46,135 nt of DNA from assembly GCA_034506335.1 (NCBI GenBank), contig JAPDPR010000004.1, positions 1 through 46,135 of the forward strand. Reading direction: 5' to 3'. Each line of letters opens with the position of its first letter. Positions within the stretch are counted from its first letter, which is position 1. Of the stretch, positions 33,550 through 41,552 are shown piece by piece. A model generated the notes under the pieces. It was given only the letters and a program-made list of their open reading frames with translations, ran no database searches and was not told the DNA's origin. Source of the DNA: a candidate division KSB1 bacterium. GTDB lineage: Bacteria; Zhuqueibacterota; Zhuqueibacteria; JANLFK01; Oleimicrobiaceae. The position numbers and the translations under genes were made by a program.

Positions 33550-33865
33550 TGCTCGCGCCCGATGAGGGAGCGGCCATCCCTGCGGGCGCCAAGGTGTGGG
33601 CCTGTGTGCGGCAGGACAGAAGTCAGTTCTGTTCTTTGACAATTGCAACAGGGCAAGGCCGGCGGATGGAGAATGGGAGCTGCCATCCACAGCCAAATGA
33701 GGAGGCGGTGTTCCGGTCTTGTCGGGGGACAGAGGCCGAAGGGCTGGCTAACGGACGCCAGTCGTATGCGAGTGTGCCTCTGGGAAGGGGGCGTAGTGAG
33801 CGAAATGAACTGGCCGAAGTGCTGCTGCGCAGCCAGAAGGAAAGGACAAGATTCGGAGGGAGCGT
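33550..33865 (+). other. Long (about 310-nt) 5' leader of the second TonB receptor
   Basis: Between the promoter and ATG 33866 no established gene is seen. Possible stems include GGATGG (33663-33668) with CCATCC (33683-33688), and CTGGC/GCCAG around 33745-33762. A small frame from ATG 33666 runs 67 codons and its TGA overlaps the receptor ATG, but its composition is not convincingly protein-like and it lacks a clear ribosome site. I searched by eye for cobalamin, TPP and SAM riboswitch core words and found none. Confidence 0.4.
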
Positions 33866-36559
33866 ATGAGAAAGAGTGTTGTCGTTCTTATTGCCCTGCT
33901 GGTCGCGGGTGTGCCAGGACTGGTGTGGGCACAGAGCGGCAAGGTGGTGGGCAAAGTGACTGACATGCGCACCGGTGCGGCATTGCCTGCAGCTAATGTG
34001 GTGTTGCAAGGCACCACCATCGGTGCGGCCACGAACCTGGCAGGCGAGTATGTGATCCCAAAGGCGCCGTTGGGCACCTACCAGCTCAGAGTCAGCTACA
34101 TCGGCTACCGCACCGCCTTTGTGCCGGTTGAGGTCAGGGCGGGTGTGAGCACTAGGGTGGATGTGCAGTTGGAGCCGGAGATCATTTCCGGAGCAACGAT
34201 CACGGTGCTTGCGGACCGCGCCAAGATCCGCGAGACGCCTGTTGCGTTCACCGACGTGCGCAAGGAGGAGATGGAGGCCCGTCTTGGCTCGCAAGATATC
34301 CCTCTGGTGCTGAACACTACCCCCAGCGTGTACGCCACGATGCAGGGCGGCGGCGCCGGTGATGCGCGGGTCAACGTTCGCGGCTTTAACCAGCGCAACG
34401 TGGCTATCATGATCAACGGCGTGCCGGTCAACGACATGGAGAACGCCTGGCTGTACTGGTCCAACTGGGATGGCGTCGCCGACGCCACCTCTTCCATCCA
34501 GATACAGCGTGGACTTAGTGCTGTCAATCTAGCCACCCCCTCCATTGGCGGGACTATGAACATTATCACCGATCCGACCGCCACCGAGTTGGGCCTGAAA
34601 TTCAAACAGGAAGTCGGCAATGACGGCTTCTTGAAGTCCACCCTCATTGGCAATAGCGGCCTGATCGCGGGCAAATATGCCTTCAGCGCCGGGGTCGTGC
34701 GCAAGGTGGGCGACGGGGTCGTCGACAAGACCTGGACAGATGCGTGGGCCTACTACTTCGGCGCCAGCTGGCAGATCAACCCGAACAACAGGCTGGAGCT
34801 GTATGCGTTGGGCGCTCCGCAGCGGCACGGCCAGAACAGCTTCCGCCAGAACATCGGCGTCTACAGCGCCGAGTTTGCCAAGAAGTTGGACGACTACGAA
34901 CAGGCGGCCCTCACCAAGTACTTCCAGGCCCCACAGGGGCGCAAGTACAACCAGAACTGGGGCCCGGTCAGCTCCTCCTACACCGGTTTGCAGTACTGGA
35001 ACGGGAAAACGCACGAGCGCTACAACCCGAACTTTATCAATGAGCGCGAAAACTACTACCACAAGCCGCTGGTGAACTTGAACTGGTACTCGCAACTCAC
35101 CGAGAAGCTGGGTCTGCTCAGCACGGTCTACTATTCGGGAGGCAAAGGAGGGGGCACCGGTACCTATGGCTCGATCAAGTGGAATACTACGACCCCGACC
35201 CGCACGCCTGACTGGGACGCCACTATTGCTGCCAACAAAGCAAGCGCCACCGGCTCTAAAGGCATTCTGCGCAACAGCGTGAACACGCAGTGGACCGTCG
35301 GTGCCATTGCCAAGGCCACCTATCAATTGACTACTCCGGTCAAGCTGACTGCCGGCGTAGACTGGCGCACCGCCGAGATCAAGCACTATCGCGAGGTACG
35401 GGACCTGTTAGGCGGCGAGTACTTCTATGCCAGCCATTCTGACTTTTGGACCGACGCCCAGAAGCAGCGGAAGCTGGGCGACAAGATCGATTATGATTTC
35501 ACCAACACCGTCGACTGGGCGGGTGTATTCGGCCAGGCCGAATATGCGCAGGGCCCAGTGACCGCTTATGGCATGGGCGGTTACTCTACGATCAAGTACA
35601 GCTACACCAACCATTTCCGCAAGGATCCTGCTACCGGTGGTGAGCTGAAAGCGAACACCGACTGGATCTCCGGCTACCAAGTGAAAGGCGGCGCCAGCTA
35701 CCGTTTCACACGGCAGATCGATGCCTTTGCCAACGCCGGCTATGTGGAAAAGGTCCCCATTTTCGACAACGTGATCAATGACCGCACCGGCACCAAGGCC
35801 ACCGATCCCAAGAATGAAAAGTTCACCTCGGTCGAGGCGGGCGTCAACTACGTGGGCATGGACGGCCGGTTGGTGGTGCGCGGCAATCTGTACCACACCA
35901 CCTGGATGGACCGCTCGGTGCCTCGCGAGGTTACCAATCCTGACGGCACGGAAGGCATCATCTTCATTCAGGGCATTGACCTCCGCCATCGGGGCGTGGA
36001 GTTGGAGGCCTCTTTCCAGCCCATCCAACTCTTTCGGTTGGAGGGTTCGGCTTCCATTGGTGACTGGAAGTACCTCAACGATGTCTCCGGTGTGTACAAG
36101 GATTACGCCACAGGCGGCGCGCAGGATGTCCATTACAACTTTTACGTGAAGGACCTCAAGGTGGGTGACGCCCCGCAGACGCAGTTTGCGTTGGTGGGGT
36201 CGCTCTTCCCCGTGCGCGGGCTACAGGCGCAGGCGGTGTATCGGTACTACATGCGGCACTACGCCGATTGGGACCCGCTGAGCCGGACTAATCCCAACGA
36301 CCGAGCGCAGAGCTGGCGAGTACCAAATGCTGGTGTGCTCGACTTCCACCTGACCTACGATCTCCCGTTCCGGTTTGGTGGTGTGGGGCTGCAGCTTTTC
36401 GCCCACGTGTTCAACGTGCTGGATACCGAATACATCCAGGACGCCACCGACAATAGTGCCTATAACGCCTGGAACAAGAACCACACTGCCGATGATGCGG
36501 AGGTCTTTTTCGGGCTCCCGCGTACGTTCAACGCGGGGCTGATCGTCACCTACCGGTAA
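33866..36559 (+). CDS. TonB-dependent outer-membrane receptor with carboxypeptidase-regulatory domain
   Basis: An 897-aa receptor with a signal peptide (about 4-22, cleavage at VWAQS). A regulatory-like domain follows (about 26-105: GKVTDMRTGAALPAANVVL, GEYVIPKAPLGTYQLRVSY). The plug (about 120-235) has ETPVAFTDVRKEEME, VRGFNQRNVAIMINGVPVND and QIQRGLSAVNLATPSIGGT. The barrel ends in FGLPRTFNAGLIVTYR. The plug's NMENAWLYWSNWDG stretch is typical of large FCB receptors. ATG 33866 follows CGGAGGGAGCG. It is monocistronic: own promoter, long leader and a strong terminator at 36583. The ligand is unknown and no SusD-like gene is adjacent. Confidence 0.92.
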   Translation: MRKSVVVLIALLVAGVPGLVWAQSGKVVGKVTDMRTGAALPAANVVLQGTTIGAATNLAGEYVIPKAPLGTYQLRVSYIGYRTAFVPVEVRAGVSTRVDVQLEPEIISGATITVLADRAKIRETPVAFTDVRKEEMEARLGSQDIPLVLNTTPSVYATMQGGGAGDARVNVRGFNQRNVAIMINGVPVNDMENAWLYWSNWDGVADATSSIQIQRGLSAVNLATPSIGGTMNIITDPTATELGLKFKQEVGNDGFLKSTLIGNSGLIAGKYAFSAGVVRKVGDGVVDKTWTDAWAYYFGASWQINPNNRLELYALGAPQRHGQNSFRQNIGVYSAEFAKKLDDYEQAALTKYFQAPQGRKYNQNWGPVSSSYTGLQYWNGKTHERYNPNFINERENYYHKPLVNLNWYSQLTEKLGLLSTVYYSGGKGGGTGTYGSIKWNTTTPTRTPDWDATIAANKASATGSKGILRNSVNTQWTVGAIAKATYQLTTPVKLTAGVDWRTAEIKHYREVRDLLGGEYFYASHSDFWTDAQKQRKLGDKIDYDFTNTVDWAGVFGQAEYAQGPVTAYGMGGYSTIKYSYTNHFRKDPATGGELKANTDWISGYQVKGGASYRFTRQIDAFANAGYVEKVPIFDNVINDRTGTKATDPKNEKFTSVEAGVNYVGMDGRLVVRGNLYHTTWMDRSVPREVTNPDGTEGIIFIQGIDLRHRGVELEASFQPIQLFRLEGSASIGDWKYLNDVSGVYKDYATGGAQDVHYNFYVKDLKVGDAPQTQFALVGSLFPVRGLQAQAVYRYYMRHYADWDPLSRTNPNDRAQSWRVPNAGVLDFHLTYDLPFRFGGVGLQLFAHVFNVLDTEYIQDATDNSAYNAWNKNHTADDAEVFFGLPRTFNAGLIVTYR

Positions 36560-36582
36560 CGCGTAGCGGTTGGGGTTACCAC

Positions 36583-36616
36583 GGGGCTGGTTGCCTATGC
36601 GCCAGCCCCTTTTGTG
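36583..36616 (+). terminator. Strong intrinsic terminator after the second TonB receptor
   Basis: GGGGCTGG (36583-36590) and CCAGCCCC (36602-36609) form a perfect 8-bp GC-rich stem with an 11-nt loop, followed by TTTTGTGTTGT. It is the best terminator in the window and lies 23 nt after the stop codon. Confidence 0.88.
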
Positions 36617-36725
36617 TTGTGCCGCTACGAGCCAAGGAATTGCAGACAAGTGCGAGAGCTTTACGCGCTTGTCGCACAGAAAGGATGGGCGAGGCGGCGG
36701 CTTCGGGGGGATTGGAACTTTTCTA

Positions 36726-36754
36726 TTGATAGTGCTTCATCTTTTGGTTATATT
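36726..36754 (+). promoter_or_regulatory. Promoter ahead of the integrase relic
   Basis: TTGATA (36726-36731), exactly 17 nt, TATATT (36749-36754). It is the same design as the other strong promoters here and presumably once drove the integrase gene; it may now transcribe the nuclease-like gene at 37297. Confidence 0.65.
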
Positions 36755-36778
36755 CGCCACGGAGCAGGGAGTTAGTGA

Positions 36779-37187
36779 CCCTGCAGGGGAACCACGGGGG
36801 GGTGTTCAGATAGAGACGGACGTGGTCACGTCAGCGAGGCGTGCCTTGTACTCCGCACTGGCTACGACAGCCTCAGCACAGACAGGGCGTATTCTACCTC
36901 CCCGAAGCATTTCGTTCCCTCCCAAAACAGGACGCACCAGGCAGAGATGGGGCAGGTCGAGATCAACGCGTTCTTGACCCAGCGGGCCGTGGGGGAAGGA
37001 GCGGGCGGCTCCCCCGAGAAGCAAGCTCTCTGCGCCCTGTTCTTCATTTGCCACCAGGTGCTGAAAGGCGCACTGTCAGGTGGTCTGCGCGTGGAGGCCG
37101 CCAGGGCACTACGTCGTCCTAACGCGCGAGGAGGTGGAGGCGCTCCTCCTGGAGATTTCCAGGAACAGCGGGTTAGGGCGTCCCTGA
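36779..37187 (+). pseudogene. Frameshifted N-terminal remnant of an IntI/XerD-type tyrosine integrase
   Basis: In the frame of base 36779 the sequence reads VLRTGYDSLSTDRAY (from 36848), then HQAEMGQVEINAFLTQRAV and SPEKQALCALFFICHQVL (to about 37065). This matches the SAM-like core-binding domain of integron-type integrases (pattern LRTxHYSxRTExAY ... HPxEMGxxEVxAFLTHLAV ... STQNQALxALLFLYxxVL). The match then jumps one frame to VVCAWRPPGHYVVLTREEV-EALLLEI (37080-37157), corresponding to the RAKRPxxLPVVLTREEV linker before the catalytic domain, and stops at TGA 37185. There is no proper start codon in the first part, a frameshift between about 37066 and 37080, and no catalytic R-H-R-Y domain. 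It is a dead remnant, implying past recombinase activity at this locus. Confidence 0.8.
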
Positions 37188-37296
37188 GATTCGGTACCTA
37201 ATGGAGTTTCAGGCGGGGGATGCTCGTCCCCGCCTTGGGCGAGCAAGTAGATGGTGGGCATATTTGCCTTAGGCGCGGTGTTACGAGGGAGCTGCT

Positions 37297-38424
37297 ATGT
37301 ACAAGTCCAAGCTGTTTCTGCTCGGTCGAGATAGGGACAGCCTCTCCGTACTTGAGGAGACGGGATACGTGCGTGAAGGTACCCTTCAGGAGTTCCTGGC
37401 AATGTACCCGGACCTCCTGCCCGGAGATCAGATTGATCCAGAGAATCCCCGCCGCTGGCTTCTGGTGGCACGGGAGATAGGCGTGCCCGGGGATATGGAG
37501 GAAGGTGGGCGCTGGAGCCTCGACCTCCTGTTTCTTGACCAGCACGGAATTCCCACGTTCGTAGAATGCAAACGAGCCTCAGACACCCGAGCCCGGCGGG
37601 AAGTTGTTGCCCAAATGCTTGACTACGCGGCGCACGGCACCGAGTATTGGACCATTGATCGCCTGCGTCAAATGGCTGCTGAGACGGCTAAAGCGCAAGG
37701 GCGGTCTCTCGATGAGGAGGTTTTCCATCTCCTTGGCGAGGAAGAGGGGGATGTGGAGGAGTATTGGGAGACCGTAGCGGCCAATCTCCGGGAGCATCGG
37801 GTGCGTTTGGTGTTTGTCTCAGATAGTACGCCGAAGGAACTACGACGGCTGGTTGAGTTCTTGAACGAAGAGATGACTCGGGTAGAGGTGCTTGCGGTGG
37901 AGGTCAAACAGTTTCGGGAAAGCGGCGCCGAGGGGCAGACAATCCTCGCGCCGCGCGTGATCGGCTTGACAGAAAGCGCCCGAAGCCGCAAAGAAGCTTC
38001 GCGGTCCCCGCGACGGCCAACTACCCCGGAGGAGTTCATGAACACGTGTGAATCGCCAGCAGTCAGGGCCTTCTTCGAGAGGGTGCTAAAGTTGGCTGAA
38101 CAGAGAGGGCACGTCGTTTATTGGGGCACCGTCGGGTTCTCGGTTCGTGCCCGCTTGCCCGAGAGGAGAGCAACTTTCTTGCTCTGTTTCCCCCACGGTT
38201 CTTTTAGCTTCTATTTCGACCAGGCGTTTCGGGCGGGAGAGGCACCAGGTTCTCTTCGCAAGCGGCTGCTGGCGTCCGGAGTGTTCAGGGAAAGCGGTAA
38301 TTGGACACTCACCGCAACGGTGGGGGAAGACAACGTGGAGCAGATGAACAGCGTCTACGACCTGGTGCTCGACGAAATGGATAAGCTTCTGGCAGCCTTC
38401 GGAGAAGATGCCGACGAGGACTAA
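37297..38424 (+). CDS. PD-(D/E)XK nuclease-like protein of unknown function
   Basis: A 375-aa cytoplasmic protein not recognised by name. Around residues 73-110 it carries a nuclease-like core: LDLLFLDQHGIPTFVECKR gives the aspartate (about 76) and the E-x-K pair (E90, K92), followed by a helix REVVAQMLDYAA. This is the arrangement of the PD-(D/E)XK superfamily, seen for example in NucS and many restriction or defence nucleases. The middle (about 115-240) is helical and charged, and a basic linker with SRKEASRSPRRP precedes a separate alpha/beta C-terminal domain (about 255-375). ATG 37297 follows GAGGGAG. Setting beside an integrase relic and phosphoesterases suggests an accessory or defence role, which is inference. 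Confidence 0.65.
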   Translation: MYKSKLFLLGRDRDSLSVLEETGYVREGTLQEFLAMYPDLLPGDQIDPENPRRWLLVAREIGVPGDMEEGGRWSLDLLFLDQHGIPTFVECKRASDTRARREVVAQMLDYAAHGTEYWTIDRLRQMAAETAKAQGRSLDEEVFHLLGEEEGDVEEYWETVAANLREHRVRLVFVSDSTPKELRRLVEFLNEEMTRVEVLAVEVKQFRESGAEGQTILAPRVIGLTESARSRKEASRSPRRPTTPEEFMNTCESPAVRAFFERVLKLAEQRGHVVYWGTVGFSVRARLPERRATFLLCFPHGSFSFYFDQAFRAGEAPGSLRKRLLASGVFRESGNWTLTATVGEDNVEQMNSVYDLVLDEMDKLLAAFGEDADED

Positions 38425-38613
38425 CGCCTGTGGCATCAAGGTGTTGTGGCGTGGGCGTAGCTTTTTTCCGGGTCAATGCTGTGCCTCGTCTGGGAGAGGC
38501 GTGCTGCAGGTCCAAGAACACCCTTCAGAGATAAGGTGGTCTTCCGCGCCTCGTGTTGATACGCGCAGCAAAGTGGGGAAAACCAAACCTAAGACAACTC
38601 GGAGGTGAGAGAG

Positions 38614-39387
38614 TTGTATCTCGCAGTGTTTGGTGATGTCCATGGCAACTTGGATGCGATGTACGAATACGTGAGAAGGTGGGAGCGGAAACATGAAAAG
38701 GAGATCGCGGCGGTTTTGCAGGTGGGCGATATGGGTGTATTTCAGCCAGGACGCCCTTTAGACAAGGCAACAAAGCGATACGCGGACAAAGACCCAACCG
38801 AACTTGGCTGCGCAGACTACATCAGTGGGCAGAAGCAGGCCTCTCACCGGACCCTCTTTGTGCGCGGCAACCACGAAGACTTTGATTTTCTTCTGGCTGT
38901 TAGAGATGGGCCTGTAGATTATCACAAAATGATATGGCATCTATATTCGAGCGTGCAGACCATTGAGCATGAAAAAGAAATCGTGCGTGTTGGGGGGTTG
39001 GGTGGCATTGTCTACCATGGTAAGAAAACGAAGTGGTACGATATGGGACGCAAGTATTTCACGGATGAGGAATGTGATTGCTTGCTGAGCCTGAAGCCGG
39101 GGACGGTTGACATTCTCCTCTTCCACGAAGCGCCCAGGGGTTACGGACTCGCGTATGTGGCTGACACTGGGGCAGAAGAGGTGACCCTAATTATTGAGTA
39201 TCTCAGACCCAGGTACGCGTTCTACGGCCACTATGAGTATCCTCCAAAGCCATTCCGTATTGGCGACACCTTGTGTGTGGGGATGAATAACCCACACGCT
39301 CTGAGGCTGCCGCGTCGCGGTGGCGCAATGGGAGTGGTGGATACAACTGCTTGGGTTTTCGAGTTTGTACCGCGGGGTGATTTTTAG
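38614..39387 (+). CDS. Calcineurin-like metallophosphoesterase
   Basis: A 257-aa protein of the calcineurin-like phosphoesterase superfamily. The metal-binding motifs are in order: FGDVHGN (6-12), VGDMG (about 38), VRGNHED (about 85), a histidine in LLFHEAPRGYG (about 168) and, instead of the usual GHTH, FYGHYEYP (about 206). The start is probably TTG 38614, with GGAGG (38601-38605) eight bases away; GTG 38605 is the alternative but sits on the ribosome site. Base composition is visibly more AT-rich than in the housekeeping genes. Substrate unknown: members cleave phosphomonoesters, phosphodiesters or nucleic acids. A second, different member lies at 39993. Confidence 0.8.
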   Translation: MYLAVFGDVHGNLDAMYEYVRRWERKHEKEIAAVLQVGDMGVFQPGRPLDKATKRYADKDPTELGCADYISGQKQASHRTLFVRGNHEDFDFLLAVRDGPVDYHKMIWHLYSSVQTIEHEKEIVRVGGLGGIVYHGKKTKWYDMGRKYFTDEECDCLLSLKPGTVDILLFHEAPRGYGLAYVADTGAEEVTLIIEYLRPRYAFYGHYEYPPKPFRIGDTLCVGMNNPHALRLPRRGGAMGVVDTTAWVFEFVPRGDF

Positions 39388-39992
39388 GCAAGCAGTTGTA
39401 TTATATCAAAGTTGAGGCACAGGGTCGTGGCGCTTGGCCGTGTGGTTACATCGCTCGCACCCGCCTTTAGGTCTTGTCAAGGCGATAAAGGTATCACCTG
39501 TCGAATATTGGGGAACGCTTCCTGAGCACGCCCTTCCTCCAGGTGTAGGCCCCATGGCACAAGAAATCACGCCCAGGAGCAAGTTCTCATACTTCGCTGG
39601 GGCACAGGTTCTCGCTCCACGTTGAGGTCAGCGGGGAGCAGGTCGCCCTTTGCTTTGGCACTCCGCAGGGTTCTGTCTTCAAGCGGTCCGGCTACATAGC
39701 TCCGGGAGGGATCTTACCTAAGTCAACTGTGCCTGAGGATATCGTGAATGCGCTCTGGAGCGATGCCGAGCATATGGTTCCGCCCGGCAGGACGAGAATT
39801 GAGGTATGACATCGACCATCAGCTCCTACAGGATGACATGGACCCACTGCTAGCGTGGTGCGGCAAGGTAGCCGCATTTGTTAAGAAGCGCGAGCTCAGG
39901 GAATAGCCAGGCCGAGTCCTGCACCCGACGCGGAGCGCGGGCAGGCAGCTATACCAACAGGCGTCTTAGGCCGTAACCTTCGGTATCGTCTT
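39388..39992 (+). other. Region between the two phosphoesterase genes
   Basis: A 605-nt stretch without an intact gene. Most of it (39434-39906) reads as a broken coding sequence in three successive frames, listed separately. The remaining flanks show nothing recognisable. Confidence 0.5.
39434..39906 (+). pseudogene. Broken coding sequence with two frameshifts, family unknown
   Basis: Three consecutive frames give protein-like text that joins smoothly. Frame one (to about 39606) includes SPVEYWGTLPEHALPPGVGP and ITPRSKFSYFAGAQ. Frame two (39606-39806) reads RFSLHVEVSGEQVALCFGTP, then FKRSGYIAPGGILPKSTVPE and DIVNALWSDAEHMVPPGRTR. Frame three (39802-39906) reads RYDIDHQLLQDDMDPLLAWC and GKVAAFVKKRELRE before TAG. 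No single frame is open throughout and no good start is seen. I do not recognise the family. Together the pieces would make a domain of about 150 residues, rich in strand-like segments. It may be the wreck of a gene that belonged with its phosphoesterase or nuclease neighbours. Confidence 0.55.
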
Positions 39993-40796
39993 GTGAAACG
40001 CGTTGTTTGGCTGACAGACATCCACTTGGAATTCTTGGACTGCGCTCGTGAATTTGACGCGTTCAGCGAGAGCATAGTCGCTGCATCCCCGGACTTGGTT
40101 CTGATTGGGGGAGATATCAGCGTAGCCCCCTCCTTTGAGCGGGACATTCTCCGACTGCAAGAGCGACTACGAATCCCTATCTATTTTGTGTTGGGCAACC
40201 ACGACTTCTATTGGGGGTCAATTCGACAAATGCGAAAGGTCGCAGAAAGACTGACCAAAACAACGAAGTGGCTCCGCTGGTTGGCGTGGGAGGGGATTGT
40301 AGAGCTCACAGCCAATACAGGACTTATCGGGCACGGCTCGTGGGCCGATGGGCGACTAGGGAATGGCGCCAATTCCCAAGTCTTGCTCAATGACTATTTC
40401 GTTATTGACGAGCTGAAGAACCTATCCACTGAATCACGTTTTAAACACCTGAGCGCACTCGGCGATGAGGCGGCGAGTCACTTTCAGCGATGGTTACCGC
40501 TCGCACTGGAACGCTTCCGCAACCTGCTCATACTCACTCATGTTCCGCCTTTCAGAGACGCGTGTTGGCACCAAGGAGGCATTTCCGATGATGAGTTTCT
40601 CCCCCACTTCACGTGTAAAGCGGTCGGAGATGTGATCCTGCGTGTCATGCAGATGCATCCGGAGTGTACCGCGACAGTCCTATGCGGGCATACCCACAGT
40701 CAGGGAGAAATCGCCATCTTGCCTAACCTGCGCGTCAAGACGGGCGGAGCTCAGTACGGCCACCCGAGAGTCCAGGAAGTGATTTTAGTCGAGTAG
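39993..40796 (+). CDS. Calcineurin-like metallophosphoesterase
   Basis: A 267-aa phosphoesterase with the complete superfamily motif set: LTDIHLE (7-13), IGGDIS (about 38-43), VLGNHDFYWG (about 66-75), LTHVPPF (about 179-185) and the terminal CGHTHSQGE (about 230-238). It differs clearly from the gene at 38614 and is not a recent duplicate. The start GTG 39993 has no good ribosome site; the protein begins right at the first motif, as usual. Substrate unknown. It is the last intact gene of the accessory patch, followed by about 750 nt without genes. Confidence 0.82.
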   Translation: MKRVVWLTDIHLEFLDCAREFDAFSESIVAASPDLVLIGGDISVAPSFERDILRLQERLRIPIYFVLGNHDFYWGSIRQMRKVAERLTKTTKWLRWLAWEGIVELTANTGLIGHGSWADGRLGNGANSQVLLNDYFVIDELKNLSTESRFKHLSALGDEAASHFQRWLPLALERFRNLLILTHVPPFRDACWHQGGISDDEFLPHFTCKAVGDVILRVMQMHPECTATVLCGHTHSQGEIAILPNLRVKTGGAQYGHPRVQEVILVE

Positions 40797-41552
40797 AGGG
40801 AAAAATGCTGCTCCGATTATCGACCCAACGGCACCTGCCCAGTGCCTGGCTACTCCCGACGCATCAGGGAATGGTTCTCCTGGCAGGGCTTTTCACTTGA
40901 GATGCTTTTTGTCGCCTGTTCGTGATGATAGGGGTAACCTACGCAGCAAGCATATCGCCGCGCGCGGGACAGTGGCTGTCCTAGGCGCTGCTCCAACGGC
41001 TTGACCAGGCCGAGGTGGCCCTGGTGACTCACATGTCCGCTGAAGGGAAAGGCCCCTTTTGGCCGACTCTTGTGCTCTTCAGGTACCAGCATTTCACTGT
41101 CGCTCGCGGATGTCAAGGTCCTGGGTCTTGAGCATCGACGCTGCTGCTCGTTTCCGCCATGGCTCAGAATTCGCTGCTCTCTTCAAGCGGGGCCACCGTG
41201 CAGCTGGAGGGCAAGCGAGGCCATCGCCTTGTGCGGCGACATGCGGGGGGCCGCACGCAACCGCTCCCCCTAGCCCCTTCTCTGGGGGTCGCGGAAAACC
41301 GTCTAATGGGTTACTACCTATGAGCTCAGACCTGGTGGGGGCAGTCCGGCACAGACCAGAGTGAAAGTGTGACGAGGGCTCCCGGCCAGATGGCTACTTA
41401 ACCCTTGCAAAAATGGGCGAATTCTGTTATATTCGTCAGGGTGGTAGCTCGGGCTCCTGTGGGGTTGTCACGGGTACCTGGAGCACCTGCTCTGGTCGTC
41501 GCGTCGTGAGAGATGGGTTGGAGTTGCCAAAGCAGAGGCGCAGCGGAGGGCG
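40797..41552 (+). other. Gene-free stretch upstream of the 41553 operon
   Basis: I find no gene I can support in these 756 nt on either strand. The few reading frames (for example 41059-41364 plus, 40850-41116 minus) have no recognisable motif and overlap in conflicting ways. A run of C and G tracts lies near 41268-41292. The promoter at 41405 is the only clear element; its leader runs to about 41550. The stretch could be eroded mobile or accessory DNA. Confidence 0.5.
41405..41433 (+). promoter_or_regulatory. Promoter for the lipoprotein-deacetylase-PdxJ-like operon
   Basis: TTGCAA (41405-41410), exactly 17 nt, TATATT (41428-41433). Predicted start near 41440, about 110 nt before the first gene. 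Confidence 0.65.

Larger units (their letters stand above)
36560..37296 (+). other. Intergenic region with terminator, promoter and integrase relic
   Basis: This 737-nt stretch has no intact gene. It contains the terminator at 36583, a sigma-70-type promoter at 36726, the frameshifted integrase remnant at 36779-37187, and about 110 nt before the nuclease-like gene. A weak TTGGGC (37235-37240), 18 nt, CATATT (37259-37264) may serve the latter. I see no attC-like repeats. Confidence 0.6.

Noticed and set aside
33550..33865. Possible cobalamin riboswitch before the TonB receptor
   Set aside because: The B12-box and GCCACTG-type core words are absent; only generic stems are visible.
36560..37296. 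Integron attC array next to the integrase relic
   Set aside because: No repeated attC-like palindromes or cassette-like short genes with shared boundaries are visible in the patch.
40850..41364. Short frames on both strands in the gene-free stretch
   Set aside because: They overlap each other, lack motifs and ribosome sites, and read like non-coding sequence.
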